From positions 1,488,001-1,552,000 of the forward strand of contig JAXGMA010000001.1 of assembly GCA_040768905.1 (NCBI GenBank): a DNA stretch of 64,000 nucleotides, read 5' to 3'. Origin of the DNA: SZUA-584 sp040768905. Its GTDB lineage: Bacteria; Bacillota; Clostridia; Christensenellales; SZUA-584. The translations under genes and the position numbers were made by a program. Below are positions 42,180 through 51,125 of this stretch, one piece after another; position 1 is the first letter of the stretch; each line of letters starts with the position of its first letter. The notes under the pieces are model-generated. The model was not told the DNA's origin and made no database searches. It saw only the letters and a program-made list of their open reading frames with translations.

Positions 42180-45100
42180 ATGGACAACTCATATACGGTC
42201 CGTTTCGGGCTTGATGTCGGTTCGACAACGGTCAAATGTGTGGCGTTTGATAACAATAAAGTGATTTTTTCCGATTACAAGAGACACTTGAGCGATATTG
42301 CCGGAGCGGTCAGCTCCATGCTGAGCCGCGCGTTTTGCGCGCTTGGCGACGTACAAATGACGGTCTGTGTCACGGGCTCGGGCGGCCTCTCGGTCGGCAA
42401 ATGGCTTTCCATGCCTTTTGTGCAGGAAGTGATCGCCGCGAACAGCGCTGTCAAAGCGTTTATCCCGCAAACGGATGTCGCCATCGAGCTTGGCGGAGAG
42501 GACGCGAAGATCACCTATTTTTCGGGCAGCACCGAACAACGCATGAACGGCACGTGCGCCGGCGGAACGGGCGCTTTTATCGACCAGATGGCATCGCTGC
42601 TCGAGACCGACGCGCTTGGGCTTGATAAGCTTGCGTCCGGCGCTTCGCACATTTATGACATCGCCGCGCGCTGCGGCGTGTTTGCCAAGAGCGATATACA
42701 GCCGCTGATCAACGAGGGCGCTGCGCGCGAAGACATCGCTGCATCCGTCTTGCAGGCCGTCGTGAACCAGACCATCAGCGGGCTCGCCTGCGGCCGCCCC
42801 ATACGCGGCAATGTGGCTTTTCTCGGCGGCCCGCTTGCTTTTCTGTCTGCGCTCAAGCAGCGTTTTATTAAGACGCTCGGGCTCTCAGAACAGCAGATCA
42901 TGGACACGCCGCATGCGATGATGTTCGCAGCTGCCGGTGCCGCTATCATGGCCGGCGAAGCCGTCTTAAGCCTTGCATCGCTCAATGAAAAAGCACAGCA
43001 GGCCTGCGCCTTTGAAGGCGCATCAGCCAGCCTGCCTCGCCTTTTTTCTGATGAATCAGAATATGCGGCGTTTTTGGAGCGCCATGCACAGGCGGCCGTC
43101 CCCCAAAAGGAAATTGCGCAATACAGGGGCGCCTGTTATCTTGGCATTGATGCCGGCTCAACAACGACCAAAGCCGTGCTCGTCTCCGATGACGGCGATA
43201 TCTTATACACGCACTACAGCACCAATAAAGGCCGTCCTCTTGCTATCATGCGTGAAATGATAGCGGATATCTACAGCAAGCTGCCCGAAGGCGCTTACAT
43301 CGCGCACGCAGCATCCACCGGCTACGGCGAAAATCTTGCCAAAGCGGCGTTTTCGCTCGATACAAGCGAGGTGGAGACCGTCGCGCACTACACCGCCGGA
43401 AAATCTTTCTGCCCCGACACGGATTTCATACTCGACATCGGCGGGCAGGACATGAAATGCCTACGCGTTTGCGACGGTGTCATTGATGAGGTGATTCTGA
43501 ATGAAGCCTGCTCGTCGGGCTGCGGATCGTTTCTTGAGACCTTCGCCGCTTCTTTGGGCTGCGACATACAGTCTTTCTGCCGGCACGCGCTGTTTGCGCC
43601 GCAGCCTGCAGACCTTGGCACCCGCTGTACAGTATTCATGAACTCAAAGGTGCGGCAGGCGCAGAAAGAAGGCGCATCGCTGGGCGTTATTGCCGCCGGG
43701 CTTTCATACTCTGTGGTCAAAAACGCACTTTTCAAGGTCATCAAGCTGAAAAACACCGAAGAACTCGGGAAAAAGATCGTCGTTCAGGGCGGCACGTTTC
43801 TTAATGACGCCGTGCTGCGCGCATTCGAGTTGCTTTTAGGGCGCGATGTGGTGCGTCCGGCCATTGCGGGGCTTATGGGGGCATACGGCGCCGCACTGAT
43901 CGCCAGGGCGCGCTGCCCGGAAGGCAGCGTCTCCTCCATGCTTTCGCGTACTGCGCTCGAAGATATGAAGATCACACAGTCACATGCGCGCTGCGGCCGC
44001 TGCGAGAACAACTGCAGGCTGACCATCAACAGCTTCGGCGACGGGCGGCGCTTTATTTCCGGCAACCGCTGCGAACGCGGGAGCAGCAGCGGCGAAGAAA
44101 ACAATCAGCTGCCCGATTTGTACGCCTATACGGAAAAGCGGCTTTTTGATTACCAGCCGCTGGATATTTCGTCAGCGCCGCGCGGAGAGATCGGCATACC
44201 CCGCGTTCTTGGGATCTACGAAAACTACCCGTTCTGGCATACTTTTTTCACAGCGCTCAAATACCGTGTCGTGCTGTCTCCGCGTTCATCACGGGCTGTC
44301 TATAACGCAGGAATCGAAAGCATCCCTTCCGAATCGCTTTGTTATCCCGCAAAAATTGCCCACGGCGCTGTGCGTAAACTCATTGACAACGGTATAAAGA
44401 CCATCTTTTTCCCATGCGTACCTTATGAGAAGAAAGAGCAGCAGAGCGCTGCGAACAACTTCAACTGCCCAATCGTTACTTCGTATGCGGAAAACATTAA
44501 AAACAACATGAGCGAGCTTAAAGAAAACAGTGTTGATCTTTTGATGCCATTTTTGCCCATGGACAGCCTGCGCATGCTTGAACGCAGGCTCATCGAAGAG
44601 TTGCCGTACATACCGGCAGCAGAGATCAAGCATGCGGCAAGGCAAGCGTGGCAGGAGAAACTGTGTTTCCAAAGCGACATCCGGCATCAGGGAGAGCTTA
44701 TCATGGCAAAGGTGCGGCGCGGGGAGCTGCAGGCCATCATACTTGCCGGACGTCCATACCACATAGACAATGAGATTAACCACGGCATTTCATCCATCAT
44801 CACATCGCTCGGGTTCGCCGTATTGACAGAGCAGAGCATCGCGCACCTCGGCGAATACCGCCCGCTGCGTGTGCTCGATCAATGGATGTTCCACACGCGC
44901 ATTTTTTCCGCTGCGCATCTTGCGGGACGCACGCAAGGGCTTGAGCTCGTGCAGCTCAATTCGTTCGGCTGCGGGCTTGACGCAGTGGTGACCGACCAGA
45001 CGCAGGATATCCTCAAGGCATACGGGAAGATCTATACGCTTCTCAAGATAGATGAGATCAGCAACACCGGCGCGATACGTATCAGGCTGAGATCTCTTGC

Positions 45101-46445
45101 TGCGGCCGTTGCTGAGCGCAGGAAAAAACACCTGCTTGAAGGCATCAAAGAAACCGTCAAACAAAAAGCGTTTGCGTATAAAAAAGTGGTGTTTGAAAAG
45201 TTCATGAAAAAGGAATTTACCATACTCTCACCGCAGATGTCGCCCATTCATTTTGACTTTGTGCGCGCTGTTTTTGAGGCTTCAGGTTTTCGTTTTGAGC
45301 TGCTGCCCTCTGTAGATACAGCGGCCGTGGACGAAGGGTTAAAATACGTCAATAACGATGCGTGCTATCCCTCTATACTCGTCACAGGCCAGCTGATCGA
45401 GGCCGTCAAATCAGGCAAATACGACACAAGCAAACTCGCCTGTATCATCTCTCAGACCGGCGGCGGCTGCCGTGCCAGCAACTACATCGGATTTATACGC
45501 AAAGCGCTTGCGGACGCGGGCTACGCACACATACCCGTTATTTCGCTCAATGTGGCAGGCCTTGAATCACACCCCGGCTTTAAGATCACGCTGCCCCTGC
45601 TGCGCCGGGCTATGCGCGGCATGGTGTTCGGAGATCTTCTTAACAGGCTCACCCTTGCCACGCGCCCGTATGAAACGCAGACGGGCGAGACAGATGCCTT
45701 GTGCGAAAAATGGAAAAACACCGCGCTTTCTTCGCTCAAGGGTTTCAGCGTGCGCCGTTTTAACCGTATCGTGACCGACATGGTGGCGGCCTTTGACGCC
45801 ATCCCCGTCTCGGGCAAGCGTAAGCCCGTCATCGGCGTGGTGGGTGAAATACTCGTCAAATACCACCCGACGGCAAACAATCAGATCGTGCGCGTGCTCG
45901 AAGACGAGGGCGCTGAGGTCAAAGTGCCTGACCTTATCGATTTTCTTCTTTACTGCGCATACAATACCAATTTTTCATATAAAAAACTCGGCCGCCCGAG
46001 GCTCAATGCGTTTTTCGGGAACCTGACTATTCGCTATATTGAAAAATCACGCAGGATCATGCGCAGGGCGCTGGCGCAGAGCAGGCGTTTCACCGCGCCG
46101 TCTTTCATAGAGCAAAAAGCAAAAGCTGCTTCTGAGTTTCTTTCCATCGGCAATATGTCGGGCGAAGGCTGGTTTTTAACGGGTGAGATGGCGGAGCTTT
46201 TGGAGGAGGGCGCAGACGGCATCGTCTGTGTGCAGCCTTTTGCGTGCCTGCCGAACCACATCGTGGGCAAAGGCGTGATCCAGCCCATCCGTGCGCGTTT
46301 CCCCGATGCCAACATCGTGGCGATAGATTACGACCCCGGCGCCAGCGAGGTCAACCAGTTAAACCGTATCAAGCTGATGCTGACACTCGCGCACGACAAG
46401 ATCGCAAAGGCCGTGTCCAAAGACGGTGTCCATAAGGCCGGGTGA
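42180..46445 (+). CDS. Acyl-CoA dehydratase activase-related fusion protein (1,421 residues)
   Basis: Two BadF/BcrA-type ATPase domains in tandem (first GLDVGSTTVKCVAF at about 10; second GIDAGSTTTKAVLV near 322), each with the ARCGVFAKSD/GTRCTVFMNSK cysteine region that binds the 4Fe-4S cluster of HgdC-type activases. A DUF2229 segment follows (from about 660, RVLGIYENYPFW), and then a C-terminal half resembling the 2-hydroxyacyl-CoA dehydratase subunit fold (IILAGRPYHIDNEIN). Such fusions are common in Clostridia. They are thought to donate electrons, driven by ATP, to a dehydratase or related enzyme, but the partner is unknown and none is nearby. The ATG has GGGAG upstream. Confidence 0.92.
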   Translation: MDNSYTVRFGLDVGSTTVKCVAFDNNKVIFSDYKRHLSDIAGAVSSMLSRAFCALGDVQMTVCVTGSGGLSVGKWLSMPFVQEVIAANSAVKAFIPQTDVAIELGGEDAKITYFSGSTEQRMNGTCAGGTGAFIDQMASLLETDALGLDKLASGASHIYDIAARCGVFAKSDIQPLINEGAAREDIAASVLQAVVNQTISGLACGRPIRGNVAFLGGPLAFLSALKQRFIKTLGLSEQQIMDTPHAMMFAAAGAAIMAGEAVLSLASLNEKAQQACAFEGASASLPRLFSDESEYAAFLERHAQAAVPQKEIAQYRGACYLGIDAGSTTTKAVLVSDDGDILYTHYSTNKGRPLAIMREMIADIYSKLPEGAYIAHAASTGYGENLAKAAFSLDTSEVETVAHYTAGKSFCPDTDFILDIGGQDMKCLRVCDGVIDEVILNEACSSGCGSFLETFAASLGCDIQSFCRHALFAPQPADLGTRCTVFMNSKVRQAQKEGASLGVIAAGLSYSVVKNALFKVIKLKNTEELGKKIVVQGGTFLNDAVLRAFELLLGRDVVRPAIAGLMGAYGAALIARARCPEGSVSSMLSRTALEDMKITQSHARCGRCENNCRLTINSFGDGRRFISGNRCERGSSSGEENNQLPDLYAYTEKRLFDYQPLDISSAPRGEIGIPRVLGIYENYPFWHTFFTALKYRVVLSPRSSRAVYNAGIESIPSESLCYPAKIAHGAVRKLIDNGIKTIFFPCVPYEKKEQQSAANNFNCPIVTSYAENIKNNMSELKENSVDLLMPFLPMDSLRMLERRLIEELPYIPAAEIKHAARQAWQEKLCFQSDIRHQGELIMAKVRRGELQAIILAGRPYHIDNEINHGISSIITSLGFAVLTEQSIAHLGEYRPLRVLDQWMFHTRIFSAAHLAGRTQGLELVQLNSFGCGLDAVVTDQTQDILKAYGKIYTLLKIDEISNTGAIRIRLRSLAAAVAERRKKHLLEGIKETVKQKAFAYKKVVFEKFMKKEFTILSPQMSPIHFDFVRAVFEASGFRFELLPSVDTAAVDEGLKYVNNDACYPSILVTGQLIEAVKSGKYDTSKLACIISQTGGGCRASNYIGFIRKALADAGYAHIPVISLNVAGLESHPGFKITLPLLRRAMRGMVFGDLLNRLTLATRPYETQTGETDALCEKWKNTALSSLKGFSVRRFNRIVTDMVAAFDAIPVSGKRKPVIGVVGEILVKYHPTANNQIVRVLEDEGAEVKVPDLIDFLLYCAYNTNFSYKKLGRPRLNAFFGNLTIRYIEKSRRIMRRALAQSRRFTAPSFIEQKAKAASEFLSIGNMSGEGWFLTGEMAELLEEGADGIVCVQPFACLPNHIVGKGVIQPIRARFPDANIVAIDYDPGASEVNQLNRIKLMLTLAHDKIAKAVSKDGVHKAG

Positions 46446-46463
46446 ACATAAGGACATACAAAA

Positions 46464-46490
46464 AAGAGAGCCGTTGCAGCTCTCTTTCTT
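46464..46490. terminator. Terminator between convergent activase and alaS
   Basis: Stem AAGAGAGC/GCTCTCTT with a seven-base loop and T-rich flanks; A-rich on the other side, so probably active both ways. Confidence 0.8.
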
Positions 46491-46498
46491 TTTGTTTA

Positions 46499-48292
46499 TT
46501 ATTCGCCGGCCAGAATGGCTTTGATGCGGCGCACGCCTGCCGAGCTTGACTGTTCCTTCTGGATTGTGAACCGCCCGAGCGTTCCGGTGCTGTCCGCGTG
46601 CGGCCCTCCGCAGATCTCTTTTGAGAAATCCCCCGCCGCGTACACCTTGACGATATTGCCGTATTTGGATTCAAAAATGCCGATCGCGCCCTTGTTTTTG
46701 GCTTCGTCCACGCTCATCTCCTCACAGGTCACCGGATAATCCGCTTCTATGGCTTGGTTTACAAGCCGCTCCACCTCTTTGAGCTCATCGTTTTCCACTT
46801 TGCGCGAAAACGCAAAGTCAAAACGCAGCCGCTCAGCGGTGATGTTGCTGCCGCGTTGCTCAACCTCTTCTCCGAGTACGCGCCGCAGTGCCTCGTGCAG
46901 AAGATGCGTCGCGGTGTGCAGCCGCGCCGTGGCTTCGCCCGTGTCCGCCAGGCCGCCTTTGAAGCGCTGCTCCGCGCCCGCACCCGATATCTGCTGGTGA
47001 CGCGCGAACGCTTCTTCAAAGCCTTTGGTATCCACCTCGAGCCCTTGCTCATGCGCAAGCTCGAGCGTGAATTCGAGCGGGAAACCAAACGTATCGTAAA
47101 GCCTAAAAGCGTCTTTGCCCGGGATGATCTTGCCCTCCAGCCGCACTTTGAGCTTCTCAAACTCTTTTAAACCCTGTGTGATGGTGCGCGAGAAGCGTTC
47201 CTCTTCTAAGTTCAGCTCGTTGATGATACGCTTTTGGTTGCGCTCAAGCTCGGGGTACGCGTCTTTGTAATTGTCGATCACCACCTGTGCGATGGACGCA
47301 AGCGACATCTTATCGATGCCAAGCCGCAGCGCGTACCTGACAGCGCGGCGTATCAGCCTGCGCAGCACGTAGCCCTGGTCGACGTTAGACGGCGTCACGC
47401 CTTTTTCGTCGCCGAGTATGAACGCCGCGCAGCGCACATGGTCCGCAATGATGCGGAAGCTGCGTGTGGTGTCGGGGTCTTCCGTGTACTCTTTTCCCGA
47501 AAGCGCCGCTATTTTTTCAATGACCGGGCTGAATATATCCGTATCATACACCGAGGCTTTGCCTTGCATTATAGTGACCGTTCTGTCAAGCCCCATGCCG
47601 GTATCCACGTTTTTCTGCGACAACGGCAAGTACTTGCCGTCGGCAGTTTTGTTATATTGCATGAACACATCGTTCCAGATCTCTAAATATTTGCCGCATG
47701 AGCAGGCAGGGCTGCAATCCTCACCGCACGCTGGCAGGCCGGTATCGATAAACATTTCTGTATCCGGGCCGCAGGGGCCTGTTTGCCCGGCGGGGCCCCA
47801 CCAGTTGTGCTTTTTCCCAAGGAAAAAGATATGGCTTTCGTCCACACCGTGGCTTCTCCATATCTCGGCCGACTCGGTGTCTTTGGGCGCGTCTTCGTCG
47901 CCCGCAAAGCATGTGAAATAAAGCTTGTCCTTATCAAGCCCGAGCCATTCCTTTGACGTTAAAAACTCAAAGCTGTACGCGATCGCTTCCTGCTTAAAAT
48001 AGTCTCCTAAAGACCAGTTGCCGAGCATTTCAAAGAACGTGCAGTGCGAGGCGTCCCCCACCTCGTCGATGTCTCCCGTGCGTACGCATTTTTGCGCGTT
48101 CGCGAGCCGTTTGCCCTCGGGGTGTTTCGCGCCGAGCAGATACGGCACAAGCGGGTGCATGCCTGCCGTCGTGAATAGCACCGTCGGGTCGTTCTCGGGT
48201 ATCAGCGATGCAGACGGGATGACCGCGTGGCCTTTGGATGCAAAAAAGTCAAGGTAGAGCTGCCGGAGCTCTTTGCTTGTCAGCTGTTTCAA
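46499..48292 (-). CDS. alaS: Short alanyl-tRNA synthetase lacking the C-Ala domain
   Basis: A 598-residue AlaRS; the usual length is about 870. Seen: class II core (FTTAGMHPLVPYLLG, FFEMLGNWSLGDYFK), an inserted cysteine cluster (CGEDCSPACSCG, possibly zinc-binding), the tRNA-recognition helices and the editing domain with HTATHLLHEA and CGGPHADSTG. The protein ends right after editing, so the DHHA1/C-Ala oligomerisation part is absent. Editing of mischarged Ser/Gly should remain. The start is TTG at 48292 with AAAGGAGA upstream. No T-box leader is seen. A second full-length alaS elsewhere is possible. Confidence 0.93.
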   Translation of the reverse strand: MKQLTSKELRQLYLDFFASKGHAVIPSASLIPENDPTVLFTTAGMHPLVPYLLGAKHPEGKRLANAQKCVRTGDIDEVGDASHCTFFEMLGNWSLGDYFKQEAIAYSFEFLTSKEWLGLDKDKLYFTCFAGDEDAPKDTESAEIWRSHGVDESHIFFLGKKHNWWGPAGQTGPCGPDTEMFIDTGLPACGEDCSPACSCGKYLEIWNDVFMQYNKTADGKYLPLSQKNVDTGMGLDRTVTIMQGKASVYDTDIFSPVIEKIAALSGKEYTEDPDTTRSFRIIADHVRCAAFILGDEKGVTPSNVDQGYVLRRLIRRAVRYALRLGIDKMSLASIAQVVIDNYKDAYPELERNQKRIINELNLEEERFSRTITQGLKEFEKLKVRLEGKIIPGKDAFRLYDTFGFPLEFTLELAHEQGLEVDTKGFEEAFARHQQISGAGAEQRFKGGLADTGEATARLHTATHLLHEALRRVLGEEVEQRGSNITAERLRFDFAFSRKVENDELKEVERLVNQAIEADYPVTCEEMSVDEAKNKGAIGIFESKYGNIVKVYAAGDFSKEICGGPHADSTGTLGRFTIQKEQSSSAGVRRIKAILAGE

Positions 48293-48555
48293 GTTCGTTT
48301 CTCTCCTTTTGATGTATCGCACTCCATTATAGCAACATATCAGGCTTGCGACAAGGTTTTTGGGTTGGAGCTTTTTAAGCTTTATGACATTGAGGGCGCT
48401 GCAGGATTCATGAGGGCGCCGCCCTCAAGCTGATATGCCATTTAGACTGTCAAGTTAGCGCATGGCATATCAAATGCTCTTCGGCCTTATGCCCTCCGCC
48501 CTCCCCCGAAAATGCGCAGCATTTTCGTTTAGGTTTCCAAAGGGCAATGCCCTTT
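48293..48555. other. Intergenic region upstream of alaS
   Basis: No gene supported. It contains GC-rich inverted repeats such as AGGGCGCCGCCCT (48412-48424) and a CGAAAATGCGCAGCATTTTCG hairpin near 48,508-48,528, leading into the repeats at 48,556. Confidence 0.5.
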
Positions 48556-48584
48556 GGCGGAGGTTTGGAGGCGGAGCCTCCAAG
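48556..48584. repeat. Palindromic repeat, copy 1
   Basis: GGCGGAGGTTTGGAGGC followed by GGAGCCTCCAAG. The core TTGGAGGCGGAGCCTCCAA folds into an eight-base-pair hairpin. Same unit as copy 2, eighteen bases away. Confidence 0.75.
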
Positions 48585-48601
48585 AAAGAAAAGCCACCTT
48601 T

Positions 48602-48631
48602 GGCGGGGGTTTGGAGGCGGAGCCTCCAAGG
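48602..48631. repeat. Palindromic repeat, copy 2
   Basis: GGCGGGGGTTTGGAGGC followed by GGAGCCTCCAAGG, nearly identical to copy 1. A REP-like family is likely, and similar words occur near 20.9 kb. Confidence 0.75.
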
Positions 48632-48663
48632 CCGTCCCCCCCGCCAAAAAGCATCCATCTCCC

Positions 48664-49401
48664 CTAGTTGCCTATATACATGTTCCCGTACGGCCTGCTG
48701 GACTTTGGCTGATACATCACAAAATCATCCGCGGATATTGACGAAAGGTCAGCCTTGAAATAAGCTGCGTAATCGCCGATCACCTTTTGCAGGAACTCTT
48801 TGTCTTCCGCTTCAAGCGGAGCCGCTTCTATCTCGCGCTCTATCAAGGCTTCTTTGACGCGCCCGCGGATATACATCCGGCCGCCGTGCATGCCCGTGCC
48901 GAAAAACCGCCCGACGGAATATTCTTCCGGCCCAAGCTCAAGCCCCATCACAACGATACGCCCGCCCGCCATGTACTCGCCGAGAAAATCGCCCGCCTTC
49001 TGGCCGATGACGATCTTGGGCACTTTGTCCATGTACTCTTTCATGTGTATGCCCGCACGGTAGCCCGCGTAGCCCTTAATAAAAAGCTCTCCGCCGCGCA
49101 TGGCGTAGCCCATGATGTCGCCGCAGTTGCCGTGCACGATAAGTTTGCCGTCGTTCATGGTGTTGGCGATGCCGTCCTGTGCGTTGCCGAACACTTCAAG
49201 CGTCGCGCCGTCCATGTAACACGCCGAATCGTTGCCGAGCGTACCGAAAATGTGCAGATGCGTGTGGTTTTTGAGCCCGCAGCCGATATAACGCTGCCCG
49301 AAAACACCGCGCACAGCGATATCTCCCGGCTTTTCGGCAAGCGCCTTGATGTGCTCATTGAGCTCACAATAATTCGTGCTGCCTGCAAACAGTTCTGTCA
49401 T
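48664..49401 (-). CDS. Glutamate synthase GXGXG-domain subunit
   Basis: A 245-residue right-handed beta-helix protein equal to the C-terminal alpha domain of glutamate synthase. Seen: repeated G-x-x-G strings (GNAQDGIANTMNDGKLIVHG, GNCGDIMGYAMRGGELFIKG). The domain is structural and holds the other parts in place. The start at ATG 49401 is chosen from the spacing to GGAGGG. Last gene of the five-gene operon, 19 bases after the oxidoreductase. Confidence 0.9.
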   Translation of the reverse strand: MTELFAGSTNYCELNEHIKALAEKPGDIAVRGVFGQRYIGCGLKNHTHLHIFGTLGNDSACYMDGATLEVFGNAQDGIANTMNDGKLIVHGNCGDIMGYAMRGGELFIKGYAGYRAGIHMKEYMDKVPKIVIGQKAGDFLGEYMAGGRIVVMGLELGPEEYSVGRFFGTGMHGGRMYIRGRVKEALIEREIEAAPLEAEDKEFLQKVIGDYAAYFKADLSSISADDFVMYQPKSSRPYGNMYIGN

Positions 49402-49420
49402 ATTCAAACCCTCCTTCTTA

Positions 49421-50671
49421 TCAAGAAGAAATCTTTTCCTTCATTCGCTGCGTTCCCAAAGCATTAAGGCCGAAGTTTGGGTCGGTCAACGGTCTTTCAA
49501 GGCTCGATAGCGGCGTTTTTTCGGTGATAAGGGAAGTGTATATGCCCGCCCTGTCCACATCGCCGACGAGTATCATGCCCACGAGTTTGTCATCACGGAC
49601 GAAAAACCGTTTGGCAGCTCCCGTTTTGTCATCATAAGCTTCGATGGCCTGCGTGTCGTCCCCTCCCTGTATGCCTGCCGTGATGATCGGAAACCCGAAG
49701 AACCCGACCGCGTTCATCGGGAACACGCCGTCAAAATCATCCTTGCAGCCGCACATGTCATGCGCCGCCGCACGCCCCTGCATATATGCGTTTGGCCATA
49801 AAGCCATGATCTTGCGGTCACCGGTAACGATATCCACCGCCTGCGTCACGTCACCTGCCGCGTAGATATCGGGAACGTTGGTGTGCATGGCTTCATCAAC
49901 GATGATGCCGCGGTCCACTTCCACGCCTGCCTCTTTGGCCTCCATGACGTTGGGGCGCACCCCGACACCCATCACGAGTATATCGCAATCAAGTACTGTG
50001 CCGTCTTCAAGCACCACCTGCTCAACACGCTGCTTGCCGATCACCTTTTTCACGGTCTGCGAAAGATGGAACGTTAAGCCGTTTTGCTCGAGCCGTTTCT
50101 GCACTGGCGCGGCTGCCTGCTCATCGAGTATCATCGGCAGCACGCGCAGCGCAAGCTCCACCACATGCACGCTGCCCGCCACGGGCGCAAGCCCCTCAGC
50201 GGCTTTGAGGCCGATAAGCCCCGCGCCCACCACGACGACGCGGCTTTGCGGCTTCAGGAGCTTTTCGATACCCAGCGCATCGCCGTATTTTAGAAACGTG
50301 AAGACGTTTGACTGTTCTCCAAGCCCTTCGGTCTTGGGTACAAACGGCGATGAGCCGGTCGCGATCAGCAGCTTATCGTACGGCACTGCTTCGCAGGTGC
50401 TCAGTATCACCTGCTTTTTGTCCGGCTCTATACGCAGCGCCTTATGCCCGAAAAGCGTTTTGACGCCGTTTCTTTCGTAAAAGTCCTTTTTGCGGTAAAT
50501 CATATTCTGTGCGCTCGCTTTGCCAGCGAGGTAATAGGATATCAGCGGACGAGAATACACATGATGCGTCTCGTCTGAGATCACCGTGATGTTGCCTTCC
50601 GCACCGCATTTTTTAAGCCCTTCTATGCAGCCGACAGCCGCTGCCGAATTGCCAATGATCACATAGTTCAT
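49421..50671 (-). CDS. FAD/NAD(P)-dependent oxidoreductase of the glutamate synthase operon
   Basis: A 416-residue pyridine nucleotide-disulphide-type oxidoreductase. Seen: N-terminal FAD motif VIIGNSAAAVGCIEGL, a second Rossmann motif VVVGAGLIGLKAAEGL (NAD(P)), and DIYAAGDVTQAVD. It resembles NADH:rubredoxin/nitrite reductase-type enzymes and probably feeds electrons to the ferredoxin and synthase subunits. The ATG at 50671 overlaps the ferredoxin stop (TGATG) and has AAGGAGG upstream; longer readings run into the ferredoxin gene. Confidence 0.9.
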   Translation of the reverse strand: MNYVIIGNSAAAVGCIEGLKKCGAEGNITVISDETHHVYSRPLISYYLAGKASAQNMIYRKKDFYERNGVKTLFGHKALRIEPDKKQVILSTCEAVPYDKLLIATGSSPFVPKTEGLGEQSNVFTFLKYGDALGIEKLLKPQSRVVVVGAGLIGLKAAEGLAPVAGSVHVVELALRVLPMILDEQAAAPVQKRLEQNGLTFHLSQTVKKVIGKQRVEQVVLEDGTVLDCDILVMGVGVRPNVMEAKEAGVEVDRGIIVDEAMHTNVPDIYAAGDVTQAVDIVTGDRKIMALWPNAYMQGRAAAHDMCGCKDDFDGVFPMNAVGFFGFPIITAGIQGGDDTQAIEAYDDKTGAAKRFFVRDDKLVGMILVGDVDRAGIYTSLITEKTPLSSLERPLTDPNFGLNALGTQRMKEKISS

Positions 50672-51114
50672 CACGGCACCTCCTTGTATTTGAGCGCGTT
50701 GTTCGGGCAATGTTTGACGCATTCGGGTTCGCCAAGCTTTGCGCACAAATCGCATTTGGCGGCCACCTTGCGCTTGCCCTCATCACGCACGATGGCGCCG
50801 TACGGACACACGAGCACGCAAGTCCAGCACCCGACGCACCGATCCGTCTCATTGAGCACAAGCCCTGTTTCTGGGTCTTTTTGCATCGCGCCCGTGATGC
50901 AGCCCTGCACGCACTTTGGGTCTTCGCAGTGGCGGCACTGCAGCGCGAAATTCTGCTGCCCGCCTGTCTCTACAAAGAGGCGCTCCACCGGACGCGGATC
51001 CTCATGCTTATGTGCCTTTATGATATCGCCTGTTGCCGAATGCGCCGTGCGGCAGTACACCTTGCACAGCCCGCACCCGAGACACCAGTTTTCGTCAGCG
51101 TAAACTTTTTTCAT
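50671..51114 (-). CDS. Four-cluster-type ferredoxin (electron-transfer subunit)
   Basis: A 147-residue protein with sixteen cysteines arranged as in dimethyl-sulphoxide-reductase-type iron-sulphur subunits (CLGCGLCKVYC, CRHCEDPKCVQGC, CVGCWTCVLVC, CDLC...CVKHC), enough for four 4Fe-4S clusters. It lies between the oxidoreductase and synthase genes and should pass electrons between them. Confidence 0.92.
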   Translation of the reverse strand: MKKVYADENWCLGCGLCKVYCRTAHSATGDIIKAHKHEDPRPVERLFVETGGQQNFALQCRHCEDPKCVQGCITGAMQKDPETGLVLNETDRCVGCWTCVLVCPYGAIVRDEGKRKVAAKCDLCAKLGEPECVKHCPNNALKYKEVP

Positions 51115-51125
51115 GTCCTGTCCCC

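Noticed and set aside
48293..48460. T-box leader upstream of alaS
   Set aside because: No specifier loop or T-box core sequence is present on the minus strand.
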